Assembly (NCBI RefSeq): GCF_024505085.1
Contig: NZ_JANIBC010000001.1
Coordinates: forward strand, 1 to 64,000
DNA length: 64,000 bases
Direction of reading: 5' to 3'
DNA from: Parvularcula maris
Lineage (GTDB): Bacteria; Pseudomonadota; Alphaproteobacteria; Caulobacterales; Parvularculaceae
Part shown: one piece after another, positions 18,050 through 26,648 of the stretch
Layout of the letters: each line of letters starts with the position of its first letter
Position numbering within the stretch: position 1 is the first letter of the stretch
Program-made: the position numbers and the translations under genes
Notes under the pieces: generated by a model
What the model was told of the DNA's origin: nothing
Seen by the model: only the letters and a program-made list of their open reading frames with translations
Databases searched by the model: none

Positions 18050-18084
18050 GTTCGCCTCCATTTATCCTCGCTCCTTCCCCCGCC

Positions 18085-18212
18085 GTCATCCCGGCCGTAG
18101 CAAAGCGCGGAGCCGGGACCCATGGACGACCTTCCGTAACGAGGAGCGCCCATCCTTCGGTAGACTACCCTCAGGCCATGGGTCCCGGAAGCCTTCGGCT
18201 TCCGGGATGACG
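18085..18212. repeat. R1 dispersed nested inverted repeat, full copy
   Basis: Left arm GTCATCCCGGCCGTAGC...GAGCCGGGACCCATGG, right arm CCATGGGTCCCGGAAGCC...TTCCGGGATGACG, inverted around a spacer of about 55 bases. Confidence 0.85.
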
Positions 18213-18228
18213 GAGGGACCAGGACCAC

Positions 18229-18327
18229 CCCCGTAGGGCGGACAGGCCTGAAGGGCTTGGCCGCGTAATGCTGGCGATGGCGCTTGTGATGCGCGGCCAA
18301 CGGCTGTGCCACTGTCCGCCCTACGGG
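18229..18327. repeat. R3 dispersed inverted repeat
   Basis: Ends CCCGTAGGGCGGACAG and CTGTCCGCCCTACGGG are a near-perfect inverted pair of 15-16 bases; the interior matches the copy at 17964-18049. Confidence 0.8.
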
Positions 18328-18372
18328 TACGGTGAAGGTAGCCGTCTGCCGGCGTCTACCCTACGCCTCAAC

Positions 18373-19137
18373 TTAGTCCCGGTAACCCGGCTGCTCGCGC
18401 TCCAGCTTGCGCATCAGGGCAGGCCAGATGAGGCTGTCGGCGGCCATCATGAGGCCGCCCTTGCCGATCATCTCGTTCTTGCCGATCACCTCGTCCTGGG
18501 TGGCGTAGAGGGGCTTGCCGGAGGACATGGTGGCGATCTGCATCGAGCAGGCGCGCTCCAGGAAGTACATGCGGGTGAAGGCCTGGGCCACCGTGCTGCC
18601 CACGGTCAGCGTGCCGTGGTTTCTGAGCAGCATCGTGCCCTTGTCGCCAAGGTCCGCCTGAAGGCGCGGGCGCTCGTCATGGTCGAAGGCGACGCCCTCA
18701 TAGTCGTGATATGCGAGGTCGCCGATGATGAGCTGCGAGGTCTGGTTGAGGGGCAGGAGGCCCTCGGCCTGGGTCGCGACGGCCGTGCCGTCCACCGTGT
18801 GCAGGTGCATGACGCAGTTAGCGTCCTCGCGGTGCATGTGAACGGCGGAGTGGATGGTGAAGCCCGCCGGGTTCACGTCGTACTCGCTCTCCTCGACCTT
18901 GCCCCCGTCCATGTCGATCTTGACCAGCGAGCCGGCGGTGATCTCCTCGAAGAGCATGCCGTAGGGGTTGATGAGGAAGTGGTGCTCCGGTCCCGGCACG
19001 CGGGCGGAGAGGTGGGTGAAGACGAGGTCGTCCCAGCCGAACATCGCCACCAGACGGTAGGCGGCGGCAAGGTCGTTTCGGACCTGGCGCTCTTCGGGGG
19101 ACATGGAGGAGGGGTGGGCCGTGGTCGTGGTGCTCAT
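18373..19137 (-). CDS. Class II aldolase/adducin family protein
   Basis: A 254-aa protein of the zinc-dependent class II aldolase fold (fuculose-1-phosphate aldolase, ribulose-5-phosphate epimerase, adducin head). The zinc-binding His pair appears in CVMHLHTVDG, preceded by HSAVHMHRED, and a further motif LLRNHGTLTVG follows. The N-terminal DLAAAYRLVAMFGWDDLVFTHLSARVPG is the usual start of the bacterial 'class II aldolase/adducin' group of 240-260 aa, whose substrates are mostly not known. The first residues STTTTAHPSSMSPEERQ are likely disordered. It stands alone and diverges from ispH. Substrate cannot be inferred from context. Confidence 0.85.
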   Translation of the reverse strand: MSTTTTAHPSSMSPEERQVRNDLAAAYRLVAMFGWDDLVFTHLSARVPGPEHHFLINPYGMLFEEITAGSLVKIDMDGGKVEESEYDVNPAGFTIHSAVHMHREDANCVMHLHTVDGTAVATQAEGLLPLNQTSQLIIGDLAYHDYEGVAFDHDERPRLQADLGDKGTMLLRNHGTLTVGSTVAQAFTRMYFLERACSMQIATMSSGKPLYATQDEVIGKNEMIGKGGLMMAADSLIWPALMRKLEREQPGYRD

Positions 19138-19299
19138 CGGGTTTCCTTCGCCTCGGGGGCCGCTTCTTCGCAGCTAGCCTAGCAGACTGGGGGCGCCCTG
19201 CCACAGGGGAGGATTTGATTCAGTTCCTGCTGAAACTTTCATTGCGCGCCTGCGAACATTGACGCAGCATCATAAGCTAATTTGTCGCAATCTGGGGGC

Positions 19300-19304
19300 G
19301 GAGG
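19300..19304 (+). promoter_or_regulatory. Ribosome binding site choosing the TTG start of ispH
   Basis: GGAGG with five bases before the TTG at 19310. The in-frame upstream start at 19259 has no ribosome site. Confidence 0.65.
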
Positions 19305-19309
19305 GAGCC

Positions 19310-20281
19310 TTGCAGGAAACGAAACGCGCATTGACCATTCACCACGCCAGCCCCCGCGGCTTCTGCGCCGGGGTCGAGAGGGCCGTGGAGATCGTCGAGC
19401 TGGCGCTGGAGCGCTACGGCCCGCCGGTCTATGTCCGCCACGAGATCGTCCACAACAAAAGGGTCTGCGACGAGCTTCGCGCCAAGGGCGCCCGCTTCGT
19501 CGAGGAGGTCTCCGAGGTGCCCAAGGGCGCAGTCGTGATCTTCTCCGCCCACGGTGTCGCCCGCCGGGTCGAGGATGAAGCTACCCTGCGCGAGCTACAG
19601 CCCATCGACGCCACCTGCCCCCTGGTCTCGAAGGTCCACCGCGAGGGCCAGCGCTACGCCGATCAAGGCTACGACGTGGTGCTGATCGGCCATCGCGGCC
19701 ACCCTGAGATCACCGGCACCCTCGGCCGGATCGCAGGCCAGGTCTATGTGGTCGCCGACGAGGAGGAGGCCGAGGCGCTGAGCCCCGAACGCCCGGAACG
19801 CCTGGCCTACGTCACCCAGACCACGCTCAGCCTGACCGATACCCAAGGCACGATCGAGGTGCTGAAGCGCCGCTTTCCCCATATCATCGGGCCGAGCACC
19901 AAGGATATCTGCTACGCCTCCCAGAACCGGCAGAACGCGGTGAGCGAGCTTCTCTCCGACGTCGATCTTCTCCTCGTCGTCGGCGCGCAGAACAGCTCCA
20001 ACTCCGCCCGCCTTAGGGAGATGGGCGAGGCGAAGGGCATTCCCTCCTACCTCATCGACGGGGCGGAGGATCTCGACCCCGCCTGGTTCGAGGGGGTAGA
20101 GCATGTGGGCCTGACCGCGGGCGCCTCCGCGCCTGCGATCTCCGTGAGAGAGGTGACGGCCCGCCTGGGTGAGTGGTTCTCCCTGACCGAGCGGACGCGG
20201 GTCACCGTGACCGAAACCACCCAGTTCAAGCTTCCGCCGGGTCTTGCATCTGCGAACAAGAACCCCCAACCCACTGTTTAA
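19310..20281 (+). CDS. ispH: 4-hydroxy-3-methylbut-2-enyl diphosphate reductase
   Basis: A 323-aa Fe-S enzyme that makes IPP and DMAPP in the last step of the MEP pathway, so it feeds the hopanoid genes that follow. The three cluster-binding Cys lie in RGFCAGVERA (Cys19), DATCPLVSKVH and DICYASQNRQ. The substrate motif HAHP-like VLIGHRGHPEITGT and the Glu/Ser/Asn residues in QNSSNSARL are present. The TTG start with GGAGG gives QETKRALTIHHASPRGFC; a longer frame from 19259 adds 17 residues without support. hpnH begins 47 bases downstream on the same strand and is likely co-transcribed. Confidence 0.95.
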   Translation: MQETKRALTIHHASPRGFCAGVERAVEIVELALERYGPPVYVRHEIVHNKRVCDELRAKGARFVEEVSEVPKGAVVIFSAHGVARRVEDEATLRELQPIDATCPLVSKVHREGQRYADQGYDVVLIGHRGHPEITGTLGRIAGQVYVVADEEEAEALSPERPERLAYVTQTTLSLTDTQGTIEVLKRRFPHIIGPSTKDICYASQNRQNAVSELLSDVDLLLVVGAQNSSNSARLREMGEAKGIPSYLIDGAEDLDPAWFEGVEHVGLTAGASAPAISVREVTARLGEWFSLTERTRVTVTETTQFKLPPGLASANKNPQPTV

Positions 20282-20328
20282 GATTTTCCCGGTACCGCCT
20301 GCAACAAGGTGCCGCCAAGGAGTAGCCG

Positions 20329-21501
20329 ATGTCCGTTCCCGTCCGCCAGGCCGCCACCGTCGCTGCCTATATCGCCAAGCAGAAAATGCTCGGGCGCAAG
20401 CGCTACCCCCTGGTCCTGATGCTGGAGCCGCTGTTCCGCTGCAACCTCGCCTGCGCTGGCTGCGGCAAGATCGACTACCCCGCCCCCATTCTCAACCAGC
20501 GCCTCTCGCCTGAGCAGTGCTTCAAGGCGGTGGATGAATGCGGCGCGCCCATGGTGGCGATCCCCGGCGGCGAGCCCCTGATCCACAAGGAGATCGGCGA
20601 GATCGTCGCGGGGCTGGTCGAGCGCAAGAAGTTCGTCAGCCTCTGCACCAACGCGCTTCTTCTCGAGAAGAAACTCGACCTGTTCGAGCCCTCCCCCTAC
20701 CTCTTCTTCTCCGTCCACCTCGACGGCCTGAAAGAGCATCACGACGACGCCGTGTGCCAGGAGGGCGTCTTCGAGAAGGCCGTCAAAGCCATCAAGACGG
20801 CCCAGGATAAAGGCTTCCAGGTCAACACCAACGCCACCATCTTCGACGGCTACCCGGTGGAGGAACTCGCCGACTATCTCGACGAATGCGCTAAGATGGG
20901 CGTCAACGTCACCATGTCGCCCGGCTTCGCCTATGAGCGTGCGCCGGACACGGAGAACTTCCTCAACCGTCAGAAGACGAAGAACTACTTCCGTGAGCTG
21001 TTCAAGATCCGCGATGAGCGCGGCTCCAAATGGACGCTCAGCCACTCCGACCTTTACCTAGACTTCCTCGCGGGCAATCAGGAGATGCGCTGCACCCCCT
21101 GGGGCATGCCGACCTACAATGTGTTCGGATGGCAGAAGCCTTGCTACCTTCTCGGCGAGGGCCATGTCGATACCTTCAGCGAGCTGATGGAAGAGACGGA
21201 CTGGGACAGCTACGGGACAGGCGCCTATGAGAAGTGCGCCGACTGCATGGCCCATTGCGGCTACGAGCCGACGGCGGCCGACATGTCCTTCTCCAAGCCG
21301 TGGAAGCTTCTTCCCTTGATGGTGAACGGCATCAAGACCGAAGGACCGATGGCGCCCGAGATCGACCTGCGCGCCGCCCGCCCGGCCATCGACGTGCACG
21401 AGGAGATCGTCGCCGCGAAGATGGACGAGCTCGCCGCGGAGAAGCGCGCCAAGGAGGCGGCTCCCAAGGAGCGGGTGAACCTGATCGACAACGTGAAGTA
21501 G
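20329..21501 (+). CDS. hpnH: Adenosyl-hopene transferase, hopanoid radical SAM protein HpnH
   Basis: A 390-aa radical SAM enzyme that joins the 5'-deoxyadenosyl group of SAM to diploptene, the first step of C35 hopanoid side-chain formation. The cluster motif is C38, C42 and C45 (CNLACAGC), followed by the SAM-binding IPGGEPL. The C-terminal half carries further Cys in EKCADCMAHCGYEPTA, typical of HpnH. AAGGAG precedes the ATG. The tail (about 370-390) is Lys/Glu rich. It follows ispH and is separated from the minus-strand hopanoid operon by an R2 repeat. Confidence 0.96.
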   Translation: MSVPVRQAATVAAYIAKQKMLGRKRYPLVLMLEPLFRCNLACAGCGKIDYPAPILNQRLSPEQCFKAVDECGAPMVAIPGGEPLIHKEIGEIVAGLVERKKFVSLCTNALLLEKKLDLFEPSPYLFFSVHLDGLKEHHDDAVCQEGVFEKAVKAIKTAQDKGFQVNTNATIFDGYPVEELADYLDECAKMGVNVTMSPGFAYERAPDTENFLNRQKTKNYFRELFKIRDERGSKWTLSHSDLYLDFLAGNQEMRCTPWGMPTYNVFGWQKPCYLLGEGHVDTFSELMEETDWDSYGTGAYEKCADCMAHCGYEPTAADMSFSKPWKLLPLMVNGIKTEGPMAPEIDLRAARPAIDVHEEIVAAKMDELAAEKRAKEAAPKERVNLIDNVK

Positions 21502-21510
21502 CGGGTGAAC

Positions 21511-21615
21511 CTCTCCCTCGGGAGAGGTCCAAATCTACTGATTTGGGGAGAGGGGTTTGCGACCGCACCCCCCTCTCTCGACATCGAAGATGTCGATCTC
21601 TCCCAAGGGAGAGAT
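21511..21615. repeat. R2 dispersed intergenic repeat
   Basis: CTCTCCCTCGGGAGAGGTC at one end, CGACATCGAAGATGTCG plus ATCTCTCCCAAGGGAGAGAT at the other, as at 15803-15930. The left end alone forms a hairpin, as does a further AAATCTACTGATTT. It fills the gap between the convergent hpnH and reductase genes, where it could end both transcripts. Confidence 0.8.
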
Positions 21616-21626
21616 ATTTCCCCCTC

Positions 21627-22742
21627 TCAGAACGTCAGCAGGTACTTCGTACCTGTCGCCTTGGCGTTGCACTTCGCCATCGCCTCCGGCTCCAGAAGCT
21701 CGTCCATGGTCAGCTCGCCGGTATAGTGGCTGGCGAAGGTCGTGGTCAGCTCGGAGGCGACCCGCATCGCCATGGCCATGCGTTGCTCCTGGCTGATCGA
21801 GGCGAGGAAGTTCGTCAGCAGGAACCCACCTACGCCCCAGGCCATGCCGACCGAGGGCGGCACACGGACTTCCGACAGGTCGAGGCGACCATAAACATAG
21901 ACCTGTTTGTGGACGGAGGAGCCGTAGCGGCTGTACTCGGTCATCTTCTTCTGCTGGCTGATCTCCATGGCGGTGATGATCTTGCCCGCAAGGTCGCCGC
22001 CGCCCACGGCATCGAAGCCGACCGTCGCGCCGGTGGCATCGCAGGCCGCCACCAGCTCCTTCATGAAGCTCTCTTCCTTCAGGTTCAGCGCATAGTCCGC
22101 ACCAAGATCTTTCAGGATCGCCTGCTGCTTCGGCGAGCGGACGATGTTGATGAGGGGGAAGCCGTCCTTCTTGGCGATCCGCTGCAGCATCTGGCCCAGG
22201 TTCGAGGCGGCCGCCGTGTGTACGAGGGCAGGCGAGCCGTCACGCTTCATCACCTCGGTCATGGAGAGCGCCGTCATCGGGTTGACGAAGCTCGACGCGC
22301 CGTCGCGTGCGCTTGCGCTTTCGGGCAGCGGCATGACGAGCTGCATGGGAACAGAGCGGTACTCCGCATACATATCTCCGCCTGCAGCGGCGACGCGCTT
22401 GCCAATCATGCCTTCGGGCGCGCCCTCGCTGGCCGCGACCACCGTGCCCGCGCCCTCATTGCCGGCGCCGAGCTTCTGGCCAAGCCGTGTGCTGAGAAAG
22501 GCCTGCGCCTGTTCGGGCACGGGCATGCTGAGCGTGTCGCCTTCGCGTGCGCCCTCCTCCGGCACGGCGGGGCCGACCAGGAGGGCCAGGTCGGAGGGGT
22601 TCACCGGAGCGGCCTCGAGCTTGATGAGGAGCTCGCCGGGGCCGGGGCGGGGCGTGTCCACCTCTTCGATACGGAGTTCGAGCGCCCCGTCCTTGGTCGC
22701 TTCGGAGACGAGGCGGCGCATACGGGCTGGCGTGTCGGTCAT
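21627..22742 (-). CDS. Zinc-type MDR family NADPH:quinone reductase-like dehydrogenase
   Basis: A 371-aa medium-chain dehydrogenase/reductase. The N-terminal GroES-like part carries the usual PRPGPGELLIKLEAAPVNPSDLALL, and the Rossmann part contains the loop VHTAAASNLGQMLQRIAKKDG. The catalytic-zinc Cys/His set of alcohol dehydrogenases is not seen, so it is closer to quinone oxidoreductases and crotonyl/enoyl reductases. It sits between hpnH and hpnG inside the hopanoid block and is 60 bases downstream of hpnG on the same strand, so it may be the last gene of that operon. A role in hopanoid redox chemistry is possible but only suggested by position. Confidence 0.82.
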   Translation of the reverse strand: MTDTPARMRRLVSEATKDGALELRIEEVDTPRPGPGELLIKLEAAPVNPSDLALLVGPAVPEEGAREGDTLSMPVPEQAQAFLSTRLGQKLGAGNEGAGTVVAASEGAPEGMIGKRVAAAGGDMYAEYRSVPMQLVMPLPESASARDGASSFVNPMTALSMTEVMKRDGSPALVHTAAASNLGQMLQRIAKKDGFPLINIVRSPKQQAILKDLGADYALNLKEESFMKELVAACDATGATVGFDAVGGGDLAGKIITAMEISQQKKMTEYSRYGSSVHKQVYVYGRLDLSEVRVPPSVGMAWGVGGFLLTNFLASISQEQRMAMAMRVASELTTTFASHYTGELTMDELLEPEAMAKCNAKATGTKYLLTF

Positions 22743-22802
22743 GGGGTTTCCTTCCGTTGGTTGGGAAGGAGCTACGCCGCGAGAAGGGCGGTGGCTAGGT
22801 CG

Positions 22803-23447
22803 CTACTGCGGTCCGGTTTCTCCCGTCAGCGAGAGAACGATGTCACGCCCCGCCGAACGCAACGTCTCATGGCCGAGGGAAGCCTGCTGCCCGAGGCGCA
22901 GCATGGCAGGCAGGTCCTGGGGGCGGCGCAGCAGTCTCAGCACCGTGCGCCAGGTATCGACGTCGCCGTCCGGCGTCACCGCGCCGCGGGCAGCGGCGGG
23001 CAGCGACTGGCCCGCATCATCGGAGATCGCCCTGATCACGTAGAACGGCAGTCCTGCCTCTGAAGCCGCGCGGGCGGCGGCGTGGCTCTCCATGTCCACC
23101 GCATCGGCGCCCGAGGCCTCTTGCAAGCGCCTTTTGTGAGCTGCACTGACGACCAGCTCGTCCGAGCCTAGAAGCGTGCCCTCCTGGCCGGGAAGGGAGG
23201 CAGCCTCGAAGGCTTCCCCTGTTTCGGTGACCACGCGAGCAGGAAGGAAGAGCGCACCGGCCTGCAACCCCCTCGTGAGAGCCCCGGCCAGGCCGACCGA
23301 GACGACGGCTTCCGCCCCCTCCGCGATCAGGCGCCTCGTTCCCTCGTAAGCACGGGCCGTGTCTGCCCCCGAGATAGCGGCGCCTTGGCCTACCTTTCCC
23401 AGCGCAGCAGCTTCGGATCTCAGACCGCAGACGATCCCCAGGCGCAC
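22803..23447 (-). CDS. hpnG: Hopanoid-associated phosphorylase HpnG
   Basis: A 214-aa member of the nucleoside phosphorylase/nucleosidase family. HpnG removes adenine from adenosylhopane to give a ribosyl-type hopane, the step after HpnH. The N-terminal GIVCGLRSEAAALG, the middle VSVGLAGALTRGLQAGALFLP, and the DAVDMESHAAARAASEAGLPF motif (the ME-S ribose-binding residues) identify the family. It starts with a GTG that shares one base with the shc stop codon (TAGTG), which means translational coupling. Length is normal for the group. Confidence 0.9.
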   Translation of the reverse strand: MRLGIVCGLRSEAAALGKVGQGAAISGADTARAYEGTRRLIAEGAEAVVSVGLAGALTRGLQAGALFLPARVVTETGEAFEAASLPGQEGTLLGSDELVVSAAHKRRLQEASGADAVDMESHAAARAASEAGLPFYVIRAISDDAGQSLPAAARGAVTPDGDVDTWRTVLRLLRRPQDLPAMLRLGQQASLGHETLRSAGRDIVLSLTGETGPQ

Positions 23448-25375
23448 TACATGCCCCAGCCCTGGGCCGGGTGGTTGGCGCTCGCCATGCGGTCGTAGCG
23501 CGCCGTGGCCCAGAGGGGGAAGAAAGCGGCGTAGCCGTGATATTTAAGGTAGAAAACCTTGGGGAAGCCGGTGCCGGTGTAGAGGTCCTCTTCCCAGCGG
23601 GGGGTCTCTTCCTCACGCGGAGCGTTGCGCAGCCATTCGGCGGCCTTGGCGACCTCGTCGGAGGCGATCTCGCCGGCGGCCATCAGGCCCATCATCGCCC
23701 AGGCGGTCTGGGAGGCGGTGGAGGGCTGCTCGCCGCCGCGGCCTGCCGCTTCGTAGCTCTCCAGCCCCTCGCCGAAGCCGCCATCCGCGCGCTGCTGCCC
23801 CTTGAGCCAGGAGGCGGCCTTCCGCACCCAGGGTTCGGAGAGGTCCACATCGGCGCTCTCCAGGCAGACGAGCACGGACCAAGTGCCGTAGATGTAGTTC
23901 GACCCCCAGCGGCCGAACCAGGAGCCGTCCTCTTCCTGGTGGCGCTTCAGATACTCAACACCCAGGGCGATCTCTTTGGCGTAGAGGTCCTTGTCCACCT
24001 GGGACAGACATCCGACGCAGCGGGCGGTCACATCCACCGTGGGCGGATCGAGCAGCGCGCCGTGGTCGGCGAAGGGGATGGAGTTGAGGTAGAAGTGCTC
24101 GTTCTCCGGCTCGAAGGCCCCCCAGCCCCCAGAGGAGGACTGCATCCCGGCGATCCATTCACAGGCGCGGTCGATATTCTCTTTGTACTTCGGATCACCC
24201 TGCCGGTGCATAGCCATGGCGACGACGGCAGTGTCGTCCACATCGGGGTAGTCGGGGTTCTCGTACTGGAACGCCCAGCCGCCGGGGCGCACATGGGGGC
24301 GGCGGGAGATCCAGTCGCCTCGGTGCTCCAGGATCTGCTTGTCTGCCAGCCAGTCTAGCATCTTCTCCAGGCGTGGGTCCTGGGTCTCGCCTGCCTCGAG
24401 GAGGGCGTGGGCGGAGAGACCGGTGTCCCAGACCGGCGAGACGCAGGGCTGAAGATAGAGCTGGTCGCCGCGCCAGACCTTGAGGAGGTCGATCGAGCGG
24501 CGGGCGGTCTTCATCGCCTCGCTGTCAGGACTATAGCCGAGAACCTTCAGCATCATGACGGCGTTGGCCATGGCCGGGTAGATGGCACCCAGGCCGTCCT
24601 CGCCGTTGAGGTGCTCGAGGACGAACCGCTCCGCCTCCCGCAGGGGCGCCTCCCGAAGCTTTTCGGGCACGCGGGGCTCCACCGCATGCAGCACCTTGTC
24701 GAGCGCCAGAAAGAGCGAGCCGACCTTGGTGCCGCTGGGGTTCACCTGCCACTTCGTCTCCTGCTCCGGCGGCGTGACGAAAAGCTCCGTAAGCTGCGTG
24801 GAGCAGTCCTCCGCACGCGCCTTCTTCGCGTAGAGAACGAGTAGCGGGATCATCACCGTGCGCGACCAGTAGGCGATCTTGGAGATGTGGAAGGGAAACC
24901 ATTTGGGCAGGCTCATTACCTCCACCGGGATGGCGGGGGTGCCGCGCCAGGGGATATGGCCAAAAAGCGCCAGCGCGTAGCGGGTGAAGACGTTGGCCCG
25001 TGCGGCCCCGCCCCTCGCCAGCACCCAGTCACGGGCACGGATCATCTCCGGCGTCTCCGGATCGACACCGCAAATCTTCAGCGCCCAATAGGCCTTCACC
25101 GTGGCGGAGAGATCGCCCGCGCCGCCGCGGAAGAGAGGCCAGGAGCCGTCCTCCTTCTGATCGTTCAGGAGGTAGCGCTTGATGCCCTCTTCTTCCTCCG
25201 GGTTCTTCTCACCCAGGAAGCGCAGAAGAAGGACGTATTCGGAGGGGATGGTGGCGTCGGCTTCGAGCTCGAAGACGATGTGGCCATCATCCTGCTGGAA
25301 GTCGAACAGGCGAGTGGTCTGCTCGGCGATCAGCTCACGGCGGGCCTGGGCTTGGTGGGCGGCGGAAGGGATCAT
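23447..25375 (-). CDS. shc: Squalene-hopene cyclase
   Basis: A 642-aa monotopic membrane enzyme that folds squalene into hopene and hopanol. The catalytic DVDDTA motif is at 378-383, so Asp380 is the likely proton donor, matching Asp376 of the Alicyclobacillus enzyme. Several QW repeats are visible, such as DGSWPLFRGG, DGSWFGRWG, and QRADGGFGE. I place the start at 25375 (MIPSAAHQAQARRELIAEQ), eight bases after the hpnE stop; a longer open frame to 25618 adds 81 Arg/Pro/Ser-rich residues that are only the shadow of hpnE. It is followed by hpnG with a one-base overlap. Confidence 0.96.
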   Translation of the reverse strand: MIPSAAHQAQARRELIAEQTTRLFDFQQDDGHIVFELEADATIPSEYVLLLRFLGEKNPEEEEGIKRYLLNDQKEDGSWPLFRGGAGDLSATVKAYWALKICGVDPETPEMIRARDWVLARGGAARANVFTRYALALFGHIPWRGTPAIPVEVMSLPKWFPFHISKIAYWSRTVMIPLLVLYAKKARAEDCSTQLTELFVTPPEQETKWQVNPSGTKVGSLFLALDKVLHAVEPRVPEKLREAPLREAERFVLEHLNGEDGLGAIYPAMANAVMMLKVLGYSPDSEAMKTARRSIDLLKVWRGDQLYLQPCVSPVWDTGLSAHALLEAGETQDPRLEKMLDWLADKQILEHRGDWISRRPHVRPGGWAFQYENPDYPDVDDTAVVAMAMHRQGDPKYKENIDRACEWIAGMQSSSGGWGAFEPENEHFYLNSIPFADHGALLDPPTVDVTARCVGCLSQVDKDLYAKEIALGVEYLKRHQEEDGSWFGRWGSNYIYGTWSVLVCLESADVDLSEPWVRKAASWLKGQQRADGGFGEGLESYEAAGRGGEQPSTASQTAWAMMGLMAAGEIASDEVAKAAEWLRNAPREEETPRWEEDLYTGTGFPKVFYLKYHGYAAFFPLWATARYDRMASANHPAQGWGM

Positions 25376-25382
25376 GGGGTAC

Positions 25383-26648
25383 TCACGCGGCAAGTTGGGC
25401 GGCGCGCTCGCCAGAGCGCACGGCGCCTTCGATGGTAGCGGGGAGGCCGGTATCGACGAAGTCGCCGGCCAGGAAGAGGTTGGATAGCTTCGTCCGCTGG
25501 GAAGGGCGACGGGCGGCATTGTCCGGCGTCTGAAGGAAGGTGGCGCGCTTCTCGCGCACGAGACGGGCGGCCTCGTAGGACGTATTCTCCGGCAGACCGA
25601 GGGCCGCGACGCTTTCACGCCACAGCCTGGTGAGGAGTGCCTTTTCTTTCTCGGTCGAGCCTTCGATATATTCCGCAGCGCTGACGGTGAGGCTGACGAT
25701 GTCGCCCTTGAGGAAGATCCACTGGGTCAGCGATCTTGTCAGACCCAAGAGCTTCGGCTTGCCAGCCAAGGCGGACGGATCGGCGAGGCGGAAATGGGCG
25801 TTGAGGATGGATGCCGACTCGGACGGTGCCTGGGCGTCAGGCAGGATATCGGCCAAGCGGTGGGGCGGTAAGGCCAGAACCACGCGGTCCTCCCTACCCA
25901 CCTTAATGGCGTCGCCGCGGACGAAATGGAGGGCGGTGACCCTGCCGTCTTCCTGCTCCAACCGGCTGAGAAGCCGCCCGTACTGAATATCGCCGCCTTT
26001 CTCTTTCAAGGCGGCCAATGCGGGCTCGATGAGGGCCGCGCCCAGGCCTTGGGGGGCGAACATGGGCCTCGCCAGCCGCCCGTCGCGCCAGGCTTCGAGC
26101 GCCGTGGCCCTGAGGAGCTTCGCGCTGGCGAGCCTTGGCGGAAGGTTCACCACCGCCACCGCCATGGGCTCCAGGAACCGCTCGGTGGCCAGGCCCTCCT
26201 CGCCGCAAAGCTCGGCCACGGTGTGCCGGTCACCGGCCAGAAGAAGCCGTCCTGCACGGAGCATCTCTGCCAGGCTCACCCCCTTGGGGCGCTTGTTCCT
26301 GTCGAAGATCCAGGTGGGCACGGGGCCGTCATTCATGACGACCTCCCAGCGCTCGCCGCTCTCCACGTCGTAGAACGGGAAGCGGGCCTCGGGCGCCTTC
26401 TCCAACGCATCCTCCGCACCCGCCCTTTTCAGATAGCGGGCGACGGAGCGGTTGCCGCTGAGCACCAGATGGTTGCCGTTGTCGATGGTGCAGCCGAGGC
26501 GGCTGTCGAAATAGCTGCGGCAGCGGCCACCTGCGTGCTGCGCGCCCTCATAGAGGGTGACGGCGCGTCCGCCCTCCACACTGGTGAGCGCTGCGGACAG
26601 ACCGGCGAGACCGGCGCCGACGATATGGGTACGGCCCTTCTCCATCAT
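25383..26648 (-). CDS. hpnE: Hydroxysqualene dehydroxylase HpnE
   Basis: A 421-aa FAD-dependent amine-oxidase-family enzyme that reduces hydroxysqualene to squalene, third step of the HpnCDE route. The FAD-binding Rossmann motif is HIVGAGLAGLSAALTSVEGG with the following GGRCRSYFD. The C-terminal FLAGDFVDTGLPATIEGAVRSGERAA is the typical second FAD contact. It overlaps the end of hpnD by four bases and lies directly before shc, so hpnC-hpnD-hpnE-shc-hpnG form one operon. Confidence 0.94.
   Translation of the reverse strand: MMEKGRTHIVGAGLAGLSAALTSVEGGRAVTLYEGAQHAGGRCRSYFDSRLGCTIDNGNHLVLSGNRSVARYLKRAGAEDALEKAPEARFPFYDVESGERWEVVMNDGPVPTWIFDRNKRPKGVSLAEMLRAGRLLLAGDRHTVAELCGEEGLATERFLEPMAVAVVNLPPRLASAKLLRATALEAWRDGRLARPMFAPQGLGAALIEPALAALKEKGGDIQYGRLLSRLEQEDGRVTALHFVRGDAIKVGREDRVVLALPPHRLADILPDAQAPSESASILNAHFRLADPSALAGKPKLLGLTRSLTQWIFLKGDIVSLTVSAAEYIEGSTEKEKALLTRLWRESVAALGLPENTSYEAARLVREKRATFLQTPDNAARRPSQRTKLSNLFLAGDFVDTGLPATIEGAVRSGERAAQLAA

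Larger units (their letters stand above)
17888..18372. other. Gene-free stretch filled by repeats R3-R1-R3
   Basis: About 485 bases between regB and the class II aldolase gene. It holds an R3 copy, an R1 copy and a second R3 copy in that order. I see no reading frame with family similarity and no tRNA. The order suggests that a repeat inserted beside, or between, older ones. Confidence 0.7.

Noticed and set aside
25376-25618. 81-residue N-terminal extension of Shc
   Set aside because: It lies inside hpnE, is Arg/Pro/Ser-rich, and Shc homologues begin at about MIPSAAHQ.
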